Part shown: one piece after another, positions 1 through 8,384 of the stretch
Layout: each line of letters begins with the position of its first letter
Position numbering within the stretch: position 1 is the first letter of the stretch
Origin: Microbacterium testaceum
GTDB lineage: Bacteria; Actinomycetota; Actinomycetes; Actinomycetales; Microbacteriaceae
Reading direction: 5' to 3'
Length of the DNA stretch: 36,961 nucleotides
Assembly (NCBI RefSeq): GCF_001476655.1
Contig: NZ_LDRT01000052.1
Location: forward strand, 1-36,961
The notes under the pieces: model-generated
What the model was told of the DNA's origin: nothing
What the model saw: only the letters and a program-made list of their open reading frames with translations
Databases searched by the model: none
Program-made: the position numbers and the translations under genes

Positions 1-9
1 CGCCCCTCG

Positions 10-843
10 GTGCGGATCAGCCTGACGATCGGACACGTCCTCGTGCTCGTGGCGCTGATCGTCGCCGGCCTCGGCCCGATCGTCTGGCTCGCCCTCGCGG
101 CGATCTCGCCGACCCAGGACCTCATCCGCGGCCCGTTCTCATTCTTCTCCAGCGGCGTCGTGCAGTGGGAGAACCTCGGGATCGCGTGGGAACGCGGCCG
201 GATCGGTCACTACCTCACCAACACCGCGATCCTCGCGGCCGGCTCGGTCGTGACCACGCTGCTCGTCTCGACCACCGCGGCCTTCGTCATCACGGTGCTG
301 CGCCCGCGCTGGGGCAAGCTGCTCTCGGGGGCGATCCTCGCCACCCTCTTCATCCCCGGCATCGTCTCGCTCGTGCCGCTGTACCTCACGGTCCGGGAGC
401 TGCCGATCCTCGGCTTCTCCCTCATCGACACGTGGTGGGCGGTCTGGCTGCCGGCGGGCGCGACGGCTTTCAACGTGCTGATCATCTCGCGCTTCCTCGA
501 GGCCATCCCGGCCGACCTCTACGAGGCGGCGCGTATCGACGGCGCGGGGCCGCTCCGCATCCTGTGGAGCATCGTCCTGCCCCTGGCGCGACCGATCCTG
601 GGCGTGGTCGGGCTGCTGACCGTGGTGGCGTCCTGGAAGGACTATCTCTGGCCCCTGCTCGTTCTTCCGACCCCCGACAACCAGCCGGTCTCGGTGGCGC
701 TGCCGCGTCTGGCCGAGCAGACCGAGCTCAGCGTGCAGATGGCCGCCCTGTTCCTCTCCCTCATCATCCCGGTGGCGCTGTTCCTCATCTTCCAGCGCCA
801 GTTCCTGCGGGGCGCGAGCATGGCGGGCGGGGTGAAGGGATGA
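10..843 (+). CDS. ABC sugar transporter permease, MalG/UgpE type
   Basis: Inner-membrane permease of a binding-protein-dependent carbohydrate importer (CUT1-like). The 277-residue product has about six hydrophobic segments, beginning with an N-terminal one at residues 8-30. The cytoplasmic EAA loop that docks the ATPase is clear at residues 172-191 (EAARIDGAG...LP). The partner permease, binding protein and ATPase must lie upstream of the window. A GTG at position 10 is the first start visible, but the three codons before it are open, so the true start may lie further left. The stop overlaps the next gene as ATGA, so it is the upstream member of a co-translated catabolic operon. From its neighbours the cargo is probably a plant-derived sugar acid or oligosaccharide; this is inference. 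Confidence 0.9.
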   Translation: MRISLTIGHVLVLVALIVAGLGPIVWLALAAISPTQDLIRGPFSFFSSGVVQWENLGIAWERGRIGHYLTNTAILAAGSVVTTLLVSTTAAFVITVLRPRWGKLLSGAILATLFIPGIVSLVPLYLTVRELPILGFSLIDTWWAVWLPAGATAFNVLIISRFLEAIPADLYEAARIDGAGPLRILWSIVLPLARPILGVVGLLTVVASWKDYLWPLLVLPTPDNQPVSVALPRLAEQTELSVQMAALFLSLIIPVALFLIFQRQFLRGASMAGGVKG

Positions 844-1721
844 GCCGCGTCCTCGTCACGGGTGCCGACGGAGAGATCGGTCGCGCGGTCAGCGAGAGCC
901 TCGTCGCCGCGGGGCACGCCGTCACCGCCCTGTCCCTGTCGTTCTCGTCGCACCACCCGGCCGACCGCCTCATCGAGGGGGACGCCACCGTCCCCGAGGT
1001 GGTCGATCGCGCGATGGACGACGTCGACGCCGTCGCCCACTTCGCCGCGATCCCGCATCCCAGCCTCGGCACGCCCATCGACGTGTTCCGCGTCAACACC
1101 GCCGCCACGTTCACGGTTCTCACCCGCGCGGGCGAGCGGGGGATACGTCGGGCCGTGATCGCCAGCAGCATCAATGCGATCGGGTACCCGAACAACCCCC
1201 ACCGCGCGTTGCCCCCGGCGTTCCCTCTGGACGTGCTCACCCCGCCCGACATCGCCGACGCCTACTCTCTCTCCAAGCTCGTCGACGAGCGCACCGCGGC
1301 CTACGTCCATCGCCGGTACGGTCTCGATGTCGTCGCCCTGCGCTTTCCCCTGGTGAAGTGGCCGGACGTGCTGCGCGATGCGGCACACGACGCCGAGAAC
1401 GACCCGGCGCGGCTGGCCCGCGAGGGGTGGGCGTACCTCACGATGCACGATGCCACCCGCGCGGTGGCGCGCGCGCTCGATGCCGAGGTCGTCGGCGCGC
1501 CCGTGATCCCCCTCAGCGCCGCCGACACCCTGCTGCCCGTCGACTCAGCGGAGCTCGTCGCGCGATACGCCCCGGGCACCGTGCTCTCGCGTCCGATCAC
1601 CGGTCGCGACGCCCTCGTCGACACGAGCGCGGCCCGCGACCTGCTCGGTTTCGAGCCGAGCGAGTCCATCCACGACGGCACCGCCACCGAACGAGCGTCC
1701 CTGATCAGGAGCGAACGATGA
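840..1721 (+). CDS. NAD(P)-dependent SDR (epimerase/dehydratase family)
   Basis: Extended short-chain dehydrogenase/reductase of 293 residues. The N-terminal Rossmann motif TGADGEIG and the catalytic Y-x3-K (YSLSK, preceded by the SSINAIG serine region) are intact. Its layout resembles bacterial uronate dehydrogenases and sugar epimerases. Placed before a sugar-acid dehydratase and a probable KDG kinase, oxidation of a uronic acid or other sugar to the aldonate or lactone level is a reasonable role, but the substrate is not readable. The start is fixed by the ATGA overlap with the permease at 840. The stop overlaps the next ATG in the same way, so translation is probably coupled. Confidence 0.85.
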   Translation: MSRVLVTGADGEIGRAVSESLVAAGHAVTALSLSFSSHHPADRLIEGDATVPEVVDRAMDDVDAVAHFAAIPHPSLGTPIDVFRVNTAATFTVLTRAGERGIRRAVIASSINAIGYPNNPHRALPPAFPLDVLTPPDIADAYSLSKLVDERTAAYVHRRYGLDVVALRFPLVKWPDVLRDAAHDAENDPARLAREGWAYLTMHDATRAVARALDAEVVGAPVIPLSAADTLLPVDSAELVARYAPGTVLSRPITGRDALVDTSAARDLLGFEPSESIHDGTATERASLIRSER

Positions 1722-2983
1722 CCCTCTCCGAGACCGACACCGCCTTCGCGCAGCCGTGGCTGCCGCGCGAGGACGTCCGCATCACCGACATCCGCGCGAT
1801 CGTGACCGCCCCGGAGGGGATTCCTCTCGTGGTGGTCCGCGTCGACACCGACCAGCCGGGCCTGTACGGCTACGGGTGCGCGACCTTCACGCAGCGCTGG
1901 AAGGCCGTCGTCGCCTTCCTCGAGCACGTGCGGCCGCTCGTGGTCGGCCGGTACCCGGGCGACATCGACGACCTCACGCGCCTCGTGCGCTTCACCGGGT
2001 ACTGGCGCGAGGGGCCGGTCGGCAACAACGCGCTCTCCGGCCTCGACATGGCCCTCTGGGACATCGCCGGCAAGAGGGCCGGGATGCCGGTGTACGAGAT
2101 GTTCGGCGGACGGGTCCGCGCCGCCGCGGACACGTATCTGCACGCCGAGGGCGCCGACGCGGAGGCGACCACCGCGCACGCGCGCGAGCTCATCGCCGCC
2201 GGGCAGCGTCACGTGCGGATCCAGGTCGGACAACAAGGCGCGGGCCACTATGGCGCCCCGCCCCTTCCGGGCACGTTCGCGTGGGGGAAGCACCCCGCCG
2301 GATGGCGCGTCGAGGACTACCTGGTCGCCACGCCCCGCCTGTTCGCGCACGTCCGCGAGGAGCTCGGCGACGGCGTCGAGCTGCTGCACGACGTGCACTC
2401 GCGCTTGAGCCCGAGCCAGGCCGTCACCCTGACGCGGAGTCTCGAGCCCTACCGCCCCTTCTTCGTCGAGGACGTCCTCGCCCCCGAGCACTGGCACCGC
2501 CTCGGCGAAGTCCGCCGGGCCTCCCCCGTCCCGATCGCCGTCGGCGAGCTGGCCACCTCGTTCACCGATGCCGCGCGGCTGGTCCGGGAGCACCAGGTCG
2601 ACTACCTGCGCGCGCATCTCTCCGACGTCGGCGGGGTGAGCGCCGCGCGGCGCCTCGCCGTGCTGGCCGACATCGAGGGTGTGCGCACCGCCTGGCACTC
2701 CCCCGGCGACGCCTCGCCCTTCGCGGTGGCGGCCGCGGTGGCGCTCGACGTCACCTCGCCGGCGTTCGGCATCCAGGAAGGGCACGTCTACAACGAGCAG
2801 ACGCACGAGGTCTTCCCCGGGATGATCGACATCGTCGACGGCTGGCTGACCCCGAACGACGCCCCCGGGTGGGGCATCGAGGTCGACGAGAAGGCCGCCG
2901 CCCGCTTCCCCGCGGGGCTCTCCGGCCACGACGCGTGGGCCGCGAAAGTACGCGCGCCCGACGGAGCGCTGATCGCCCCGTGA
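1718..2983 (+). CDS. Enolase-superfamily sugar-acid dehydratase, ManD (mannonate dehydratase) type
   Basis: Predicted Mg2+-dependent dehydratase of 421 residues, turning an aldonic acid such as D-mannonate or D-gluconate into 2-keto-3-deoxygluconate. ManD signatures are visible: ALWDIAGKRAGMPVYEMFGG in the N-terminal capping region, then metal-ligand strands LLHDVHSRLSP, FFVEDV and AVGEL, then AWHSPGD and the FGIQEG segment typical of the RspA/ManD group. This family is functionally mixed: members may use mannonate, gluconate or neither, so the exact substrate is open. The gene overlaps its upstream neighbour by ATGA. A kinase for the expected product lies two genes downstream, which supports the role. 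Confidence 0.85.
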   Translation: MTLSETDTAFAQPWLPREDVRITDIRAIVTAPEGIPLVVVRVDTDQPGLYGYGCATFTQRWKAVVAFLEHVRPLVVGRYPGDIDDLTRLVRFTGYWREGPVGNNALSGLDMALWDIAGKRAGMPVYEMFGGRVRAAADTYLHAEGADAEATTAHARELIAAGQRHVRIQVGQQGAGHYGAPPLPGTFAWGKHPAGWRVEDYLVATPRLFAHVREELGDGVELLHDVHSRLSPSQAVTLTRSLEPYRPFFVEDVLAPEHWHRLGEVRRASPVPIAVGELATSFTDAARLVREHQVDYLRAHLSDVGGVSAARRLAVLADIEGVRTAWHSPGDASPFAVAAAVALDVTSPAFGIQEGHVYNEQTHEVFPGMIDIVDGWLTPNDAPGWGIEVDEKAAARFPAGLSGHDAWAAKVRAPDGALIAP

Positions 2984-3015
2984 CAGTCCCCGTCCCTCTC
3001 GAGGAGAGAACCCGC

Positions 3016-4311
3016 ATGTCCTGGACCCTCGCGCCGTCGCGGCGCTGGCTGCTGCGCGACGGGCAGCCGACGTTCCTGCTCGCCGACACCGTGTGGGCCG
3101 CGTTCGGGGGCGCGAGCCCCGACGAGTGGCTCGATCACCTCGAGCGCCGCCGTCGTCAGGGTTTCAACGCCCTGCTGTTCAGCATCCTGCCCATCGAGCA
3201 CGACCGCTCGACCGGCACCCGCTCGCCGTACGCGATCCGCGACGGCCGCATCGACTTCGCCGCCGGCGACCCCGCGTACTGGGACGATGCCGAGCGCGTG
3301 CTGACCGCCGCCCGCGCGCACGGCTTCACCCCGATGCTCGTGCTGCTGTGGAACAACTTCGTGCCCGGGACGTGGGGGGCGGGCCTCACCCCGGATCACG
3401 TGATGGATGCCGCGCAGACGACGTCGTACGTGGCCGAGGCCGTCGCCCGCTTCGCGCGATTCGACCCGATCTGGATCGTCTCGGGCGACGACGACCTCAA
3501 CGACGACACGGCCCTCGCACGCTACAGCGCCGTCGCCGCACAGGTGCGCGAACTCGCCCCGGGCCAGCTCCTCACCTGGCACGACACCCCGACCGCGCGC
3601 ATGCCCGCCGCGATCGCCGACGGCGAGCTGATCGACTTCCACGGGCTGCAGTCCGGACACAACGAGGCGTGGGACACCCTCCCCGCCGAGCTGACGCGGT
3701 ACTACCGCGCGATGGACGTCGCACGTCCCATCGTCAACCTCGAGCCCTGCTACGAGGGGCTCGGCCGCTTCGCCGGCCGGGAGCGGCACTCGGCGGCCGA
3801 CGTGCGGCGCGCGAGTTGGACCGGCGTCGTCGCGGGAGCCGCCGCCGGCCTCGGCTACGGCGCGCACGGCGTGTGGTCGTGGCACCGCCGCGGGGAGGGT
3901 TTCGCCGCGGGCGACGTGCACGGCCACCCCTTTCCCTTCTCGGTCGCCGCGGCCTTCCCCGGAGCCGACGACGTGTCGTTCCTGCGCCGCGTCGTCGAGG
4001 ACGAGGGGCTGTGGGGCCTGGACGGGGATGCCGACCTCCTCCACGCCGAACCCTCGGGGGCGATCGCGGGCCGAACGCCCGAGGGCGTGGTCGCCGTCTA
4101 CGCCCCCTCGGCCTTCGCGCTGACGCTGCGGGGTCGCGCGACGCCCGACCTCGATGTCCGCGTGTACGACCTCGCGGCGCGTCGACGGGACGCCGCTCGC
4201 TGGACCTCGACGGCCGACGGCGTGCGGCTGGAGCAGCCCGAGTTCCCCGGGGACGCCCTGTACGTCGTACGGGGTCTCGCGCCGGACGCGGACTCCCCGG
4301 ACGCGGGCTGA
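3016..4311 (+). CDS. DUF4038 apiosidase-like glycoside hydrolase
   Basis: A 431-residue protein matching the DUF4038 family, the apiosidase-like TIM-barrel catalytic domain. Recognisable features are the opening segment (RWLLRDGQPTFLLADTVWAAF), a central WIVSGDDDLN strand and NLEPCYEGLGR, which carries a candidate catalytic glutamate, followed by a small beta-rich C-terminal domain. No signal peptide is seen, so it probably acts in the cytoplasm on imported oligosaccharides. A GAGGAG ribosome site at 3001-3006, nine bases before the ATG, decides the start; a GTG at 2980 overlapping the previous stop is the alternative. Characterised relatives release apiose or act on other plant glycans. The substrate here is inferred only from the operon. 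Confidence 0.8.
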   Translation: MSWTLAPSRRWLLRDGQPTFLLADTVWAAFGGASPDEWLDHLERRRRQGFNALLFSILPIEHDRSTGTRSPYAIRDGRIDFAAGDPAYWDDAERVLTAARAHGFTPMLVLLWNNFVPGTWGAGLTPDHVMDAAQTTSYVAEAVARFARFDPIWIVSGDDDLNDDTALARYSAVAAQVRELAPGQLLTWHDTPTARMPAAIADGELIDFHGLQSGHNEAWDTLPAELTRYYRAMDVARPIVNLEPCYEGLGRFAGRERHSAADVRRASWTGVVAGAAAGLGYGAHGVWSWHRRGEGFAAGDVHGHPFPFSVAAAFPGADDVSFLRRVVEDEGLWGLDGDADLLHAEPSGAIAGRTPEGVVAVYAPSAFALTLRGRATPDLDVRVYDLAARRRDAARWTSTADGVRLEQPEFPGDALYVVRGLAPDADSPDAG

Positions 4312-5222
4312 TGGGCCACGTCTTCACCTTCGGGGAGGCCCTCGCGACGTTTTTCGTCGACGACGGCCGCCCCTCCGACATCGCGGTGGCGGGGGCCGAG
4401 CTGAACACCGCCGTCGGAGTCGCCCGGCTCGGCCACCGGGCGACGTGGATGTCACGCCTCGGCGACGACGCCATCGCCTCCCTCGTGCGTCGGACCCTGG
4501 CATCCGAGGGCATCTCCTCCGCCGCGATCCGCGAGGTGCCGGGCGGCAAGACGGGGCTGATCGTGAAGCACCGTCTGAGCGACGATCTGGTGCGCAGCGA
4601 GCACTACCGCGCGGGTTCCGCCGCCGCCGGGCTCACCGCGGCCGACTTCGACGGCGTCCGGCTCGACGACGTCGACTGGCTGCACGCGTCCTGCATCACG
4701 CCCTCCCTGGGCGAGGGACCGCGCGAGCTCTTCGAACGAGCTCTCCGCGGGGCCGCGGACCGTGGCATCCCGGTCTCGCTCGACACCAATCACCGCCCCC
4801 AGCTGATCGACGATGCGGGGCTTCGCGACGCCGTCGACGACGTCATCGAACACGTCGACGCGCTGCTGTGCAACGAGGAGGAGGCACGCGTGCTCACGGG
4901 CCTCGACGACCCCGAGAGCGCTCTCGAGGCGCTGCTCGCGCGCGGTCCACGCACCGTGGTCGTGAAGCTCGGACGCCGCGGCGCATTGGCGGCCGATGAC
5001 ACCGGCGTCCACCGCACCGAGGCCATCGAGATCCCGCCGCCCCATCACCCCGTCGGCGCGGGCGACGCCTTCGCCGCCGGGTGGATCACGGCGGTCCTCG
5101 AGGGGCTGCCGATCGACGGCGCCCTCCGTCGCGGAGCGTGGTGTGCCGCGCGTGTGGTCGCGGATCCCGGCGACCACACGGGCTTCCCGACGCGCGAACG
5201 ACTCGACGAGGTCGCGGCATGA
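4311..5222 (+). CDS. PfkB-family sugar kinase, probable 2-keto-3-deoxygluconate kinase
   Basis: Ribokinase/PfkB kinase of 303 residues. The N-terminal substrate-binding strand (FTFGEALATF), the AGAELNTAVGVARLG glycine-rich region, SLDTNHRP and the C-terminal ATP/anion-hole signature VGAGDAFAAGW with its catalytic aspartate are all present. The substrate is inferred from the ManD-type dehydratase two genes upstream, whose expected product is 2-keto-3-deoxygluconate; phosphorylation would give KDPG for an aldolase outside the window. The ATG at 4311 overlaps the upstream stop as TGATG. Fructokinase or another ketose kinase cannot be excluded from motifs alone. Confidence 0.85.
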   Translation: MGHVFTFGEALATFFVDDGRPSDIAVAGAELNTAVGVARLGHRATWMSRLGDDAIASLVRRTLASEGISSAAIREVPGGKTGLIVKHRLSDDLVRSEHYRAGSAAAGLTAADFDGVRLDDVDWLHASCITPSLGEGPRELFERALRGAADRGIPVSLDTNHRPQLIDDAGLRDAVDDVIEHVDALLCNEEEARVLTGLDDPESALEALLARGPRTVVVKLGRRGALAADDTGVHRTEAIEIPPPHHPVGAGDAFAAGWITAVLEGLPIDGALRRGAWCAARVVADPGDHTGFPTRERLDEVAA

Positions 5223-6046
5223 GCGCTGATCGCGTCGTCATCGCCAGCGGCATCCTGCGCGCCGAGATCGACCCCGAGGGTGCGCGCATCGCCTCGCTCA
5301 CGCACCTGCCGACGGGGCGTCAGATCCTCACCACCACCCCCTGGGCCGACGAGCCGCGCGATTCGTTCGCTCTGCCCGACTCCAGCGGCCAGTGGCACCG
5401 GCGCTACCCGGGCGGCTGGCACGTCCTGCTCCCCCGCGCCGGCGACCCGCCCGCGGAGGTCGAGCCGCCGCAGCCGTTCCACGGTGAGGCCGCCTGGCGC
5501 ACCTGGACACTCGCCGGCGATCGGTCGTCGTGCCGCGCGCGCGTGACCCTGCGCACGGTTCCCCTCGAGATCGACCGGACGGCCGCGCTGATCGACGACG
5601 AGCTCCGCCTCGACACCACCGTGCGCAACGCGTCCGCGACACCCGTGCGCATCGGCTGGGCCGAGCACCCGGCGTTCGCCGGCGACCTGTTCGACGGCCC
5701 GAGCACGGTAGGCACCGGCGAGCGCGAGATCCCCGTGGCCGCGGCGCCCTCCGCCGGTTTCGACGACGTCTCCGGTGCCGCGGGTTCCCTCCGGATCAGC
5801 GGGGAGCTACGACTGGATCTCACCTGGGACCCGCACCTGTTCCCCCGCCTCTTCGTCTGGCGTGAGCGGCGCGGATCGACCGGTTTCCCGTGGTGGGGAG
5901 CGGTGGATGCCGTCGGCCTCGAGCCTTCGTCCGACCCCTACGCCCATCCTCTAGACGCACTCGGCTCGATCGAGATCGCACCCGGCGAAACGGTGCGCTC
6001 GCGCGTGGTCCTGCGGGTCCGTGGCATCGACGCTCCGACCCCCTAA
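5219..6046 (+). CDS. Aldose 1-epimerase-like (galactose mutarotase fold) protein
   Basis: A 275-residue beta-sandwich protein resembling the aldose 1-epimerase/mutarotase superfamily. It has an N-terminal LRAEIDPEGARIASLTHLPTG strand pair, a PFHGEA segment with a candidate active-site histidine, GWAEHPAF with a second histidine, and a conserved-looking GLEPSSDP turn near the C-terminus. It probably interconverts anomers or binds a sugar in the pathway of the preceding genes. No signal peptide is visible. The ATG at 5219 overlaps the kinase stop (ATGA). The catalytic residues are judged only by motif position, so enzymatic activity is not certain. Confidence 0.7.
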   Translation: MSADRVVIASGILRAEIDPEGARIASLTHLPTGRQILTTTPWADEPRDSFALPDSSGQWHRRYPGGWHVLLPRAGDPPAEVEPPQPFHGEAAWRTWTLAGDRSSCRARVTLRTVPLEIDRTAALIDDELRLDTTVRNASATPVRIGWAEHPAFAGDLFDGPSTVGTGEREIPVAAAPSAGFDDVSGAAGSLRISGELRLDLTWDPHLFPRLFVWRERRGSTGFPWWGAVDAVGLEPSSDPYAHPLDALGSIEIAPGETVRSRVVLRVRGIDAPTP

Positions 6047-6049
6047 ACT
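6021..6049 (+). promoter_or_regulatory. Candidate promoter of the LacI gene
   Basis: GTGGCA (6021-6026) and TAAACT (6044-6049) are separated by 17 bases and sit inside the end of the upstream gene, with the ATG nine bases after the -10. Four of six positions match consensus in the -35. It would give the regulator its own very short-leader transcript in addition to operon read-through. No strong ribosome-binding site precedes the ATG, which fits a leaderless or near-leaderless start. Confidence 0.35.
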
Positions 6050-6058
6050 CGATCCGCA

Positions 6059-7069
6059 ATGGCGAAAGACGCGATCTCTCTCCGCGACGTGGCGGCGCTG
6101 GCTGGAGTTTCCGTCCCCACGGCGTCGAAAGTGCTGCGCGGGCAGGGCAAGGTCTCGGATGCCACACGCGAGCGCATCCTGTCCGTCGCCAAGCGCCTCG
6201 ACTACCAGCCGAACGCCCTGGGCCAGTTCCTCGCCCAGGGACGCAGCGCCACCGTCGGGGTGCTCACGGTCAACGCGCCGGGCGCTTTCACGATGCCGGT
6301 GCTCACCGGGGCGACCACCGCCCTCGGCGCTCGCGACCTCTCGGTGCTCGTTTCGGATGCGCACCTCGACCGCGCCCTGTTCGCCGCGACCGCGCGCAAG
6401 TTCCGCGCTCGCAACATCGACGGCCTCCTCGTCATCGGCGACGGATCCAGCTCCGACATCCACTCCGTCAGTGCCGGGTTCACGGTGCCGGTGGTCTACG
6501 CGTACGGTCATTCCGACGACGCCGAGGACGCGTCCTTCCTCCACGACGGTTACGGCGCGGGGCGCCTCGTTGGCGAACATCTCGTCTCCATCGGGAGCCG
6601 CCGCATCGCCCACGTCACGGCCTCCGACGAGGACCGTTCCGCGCGCGACCGCTTCGCCGGGCTGGCCGACGCCCTCTCCGACGCCGGTCTCGTGCTGGAT
6701 CCGGAACTCGTCCACCGCGGCGACTGGTCGCAGGCCTGGGGCCGCGAGGCCGCCCAGCGTCTCGTCGCCTCGGGTCGGGAGTTCGACGCCGTGTGCTGCG
6801 GCAACGACACGATGGCCACGGCCGTCGCCGGGGTCCTCGCCGAGGCCGGCATCCGCGTCCCCACCGACGTCGCGATCACCGGCATGGACAATCTCGCCGG
6901 CCTCACCGGCCAGGATGACAACAGTCTCACCACGATCGATCTGCGCCTGAGCGCCCTCGGCGATCGCGCGGCCAACTATCTCGCCGACGTGATCGGCGGC
7001 ACCGAGTACGCACCCGGGCGGCACGTCGAGCCGGCACTGCTGGTCGCCGGCCTGTCGACGGCGCGCTGA
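6059..7069 (+). CDS. LacI-family transcriptional regulator
   Basis: A 336-residue LacI/GalR repressor. The N-terminal helix-turn-helix (SLRDVAALAGVSVPTASKVLRG, roughly residues 6-27) and hinge (YQPNALGQFLAQG) precede a periplasmic-binding-protein-like effector domain with TVGVLTV, the FDAVCCGNDTMA strand and the DVAITGMDN segment. It starts 12 bases after the operon's last enzyme gene, on the same strand. It most likely controls the sugar-acid operon in response to a pathway sugar. The operator would be near the operon promoter, which is outside the window, so no target site can be shown here. Confidence 0.92.
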   Translation: MAKDAISLRDVAALAGVSVPTASKVLRGQGKVSDATRERILSVAKRLDYQPNALGQFLAQGRSATVGVLTVNAPGAFTMPVLTGATTALGARDLSVLVSDAHLDRALFAATARKFRARNIDGLLVIGDGSSSDIHSVSAGFTVPVVYAYGHSDDAEDASFLHDGYGAGRLVGEHLVSIGSRRIAHVTASDEDRSARDRFAGLADALSDAGLVLDPELVHRGDWSQAWGREAAQRLVASGREFDAVCCGNDTMATAVAGVLAEAGIRVPTDVAITGMDNLAGLTGQDDNSLTTIDLRLSALGDRAANYLADVIGGTEYAPGRHVEPALLVAGLSTAR

Positions 7070-7142
7070 TCCGGCCGCCCGCGTCCGACAGATCTGCTCA
7101 GCATCCCCTGGATCGGCATGTCATCGCAGGTGCGAGATATCT

Positions 7143-7547
7143 TCACGGCGCATAAAGCTTCCTCCGCCGCAGGCCACCGCGCCCCAGGGAGAAGACGAAG
7201 GGCGCCTGAACATCCGCCAGGCGGTGAACCGCGGCCTCGTGCTGCAGGCACAGGTCGCCCATCTCTTGCGCGGTGATGTCGCCGTGGACGAAGGCTATGA
7301 CGCGGGCATCGTTCATGTAGATCGCCTGCGCTTCGAGGGGGCGTACAGCGACACGGTGGTCCTTGGCGAGCAGGATGTATCCGGAGCGTGTACCCGCCGC
7401 GATCCATTCTTCGTCACGCATCGCTTGCGCCACCGCGTCTCCGTACTCCTCGGCGAGCGTGCGCGCATCCCATCCCGCCTCACGCAGGCGCGAAACCAGC
7501 GGACGACCTCCCACGGAACGATCGAGGAGAAACCGCGCCCGTCGCAC
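7143..7547 (-). CDS. VapC45-like PIN-fold toxin
   Basis: A 134-residue protein matching the DUF5615/VapC45 PIN-like group of putative toxins (compare M. tuberculosis Rv2019). The N-terminal FLLDRSVG carries the first acidic residue of a PIN site, DEEWIAAG and LAKDHRVAV carry the next candidates, and the C-terminus is very basic (GRGGLRRRKLY). PIN toxins are Mg2+-dependent RNases. It starts with GTG, two bases after the stop of the antitoxin gene, an arrangement with the antitoxin first. Base composition is visibly lower in GC than the flanking operons, suggesting acquisition. Toxicity is inferred from the family only. Confidence 0.75.
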   Translation of the reverse strand: MRRARFLLDRSVGGRPLVSRLREAGWDARTLAEEYGDAVAQAMRDEEWIAAGTRSGYILLAKDHRVAVRPLEAQAIYMNDARVIAFVHGDITAQEMGDLCLQHEAAVHRLADVQAPFVFSLGRGGLRRRKLYAP

Positions 7548-7549
7548 GA

Positions 7550-8224
7550 TCAGGCTGCCTGCACCAACAACGAGGTCAGTTCACCCTCATCCAGACCGAA
7601 GTCGTCGGCGACGTCCGTCATGGGGTCGCCGGCGCGTAGTCGGCTGAGGACGTCGTCCACTCGAACCCCGAGACGCGCGATCGTCGGTTGGCCCGAGTTT
7701 CGTAACGGGTCGACGATGACATCGGCTCGTTCGTATGTCGGAAGACGGAGGAACTCGATGAAACCATCGCGATAGCTGATCGTGCGCAGATACTGGTCGA
7801 CCACATCACGGAAAACGCCCTGATGGTTACGGACCTCGACGAGGTCGCGATCTCCGTTCTCAATCAAGATCTCCGCGCCGTCGGTCTTCAACTTCTCGCT
7901 GAGAAGAGCGTTCTCGAGCCCTAGCTCCGTCCGAAGGATCTCGACCGCGGGACGGATGCGCGCCATCGGTAGCCCTGCGCGGCGAAACGACTCGACGATG
8001 TACCCCTCTGCGAGCGCGTTGAACGACACCGTGTACCCTCGGCCGCTTCGTACTCCGGTGAGGATGGGATTACTCCACCCCTCATCCCGGCTGTTCCGCT
8101 GGCGGAATGCATGCCCATGCGCCCAGCGCCCGAACGACGAGGCGGGTGCTCGGATGATGTGGGCGGCCTCGGAGAGGGTGTAGATCGGCGTCGTGTACGC
8201 CCGATCCGAGATCGACGTTTGCAT
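7550..8224 (-). CDS. VapB45-like antitoxin with N-terminal HTH and DUF433 domain
   Basis: A 224-residue antitoxin resembling M. tuberculosis VapB45 (Rv2018). The N-terminal part (YTLSEAAHIIRAPASSFGRWAHGH) looks like a MerR-type DNA-binding helix pair. The C-terminal about 70 residues (DPLRNSGQPTIARLGVRVDDVLSRL then DVADDFGLDEGEL) are a DUF433-type domain. It would neutralise the downstream PIN toxin and repress its own promoter. The ATG at 8224 has no Shine-Dalgarno but sits at the expected start point of a -10 box. The pair is convergent with the LacI gene and divergent from the pantothenate operon, so it is an insert between two core-like units. Confidence 0.75.
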   Translation of the reverse strand: MQTSISDRAYTTPIYTLSEAAHIIRAPASSFGRWAHGHAFRQRNSRDEGWSNPILTGVRSGRGYTVSFNALAEGYIVESFRRAGLPMARIRPAVEILRTELGLENALLSEKLKTDGAEILIENGDRDLVEVRNHQGVFRDVVDQYLRTISYRDGFIEFLRLPTYERADVIVDPLRNSGQPTIARLGVRVDDVLSRLRAGDPMTDVADDFGLDEGELTSLLVQAA

Positions 8225-8230
8225 ACAAAC

Positions 8231-8236
8231 AGGGTA
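8231..8236 (-). promoter_or_regulatory. -10 box of a leaderless antitoxin transcript
   Basis: Read on the minus strand, TACCCT ends seven bases before the A of the antitoxin ATG, the spacing that makes transcription start at the start codon. No ribosome-binding site lies in between. No convincing -35 was found. Confidence 0.4.
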
Positions 8237-8342
8237 GATGGAGGAGGCGCTGTCTGCATCGCTGATTCACCCACTGCGTGGCAGCTGCCGAGCGGTAGCC
8301 GACCTCTCCACCTCACCGGCCATCCTGGTAAGCGAGTACGGT

Positions 8343-8374
8343 TGACAGCGGCGAAGCCGCCTCCGCGGCTGTCA
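8343..8374. repeat. Nested inverted repeat upstream of the pantothenate operon
   Basis: TGACAGC (8343-8349) and GCTGTCA (8368-8374) are perfect arms around 18 bases. Inside them GCGGC-GAA-GCCGC (8348-8360) can form a smaller hairpin. The structure ends ten bases before the ATG at 8385, and there is no clear ribosome site between them. It could be an operator or a leader hairpin. The perfect TTGACA at 8342 overlaps the first arm, but no -10 follows at the right distance. Confidence 0.35.
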
Positions 8375-8384
8375 CCCCACGCAC

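Noticed and set aside
8342..8347. Perfect TTGACA as -35 of the pantothenate operon
   Set aside because: No -10-like sequence occurs 16-18 bases downstream; the hexamer is part of an inverted repeat.
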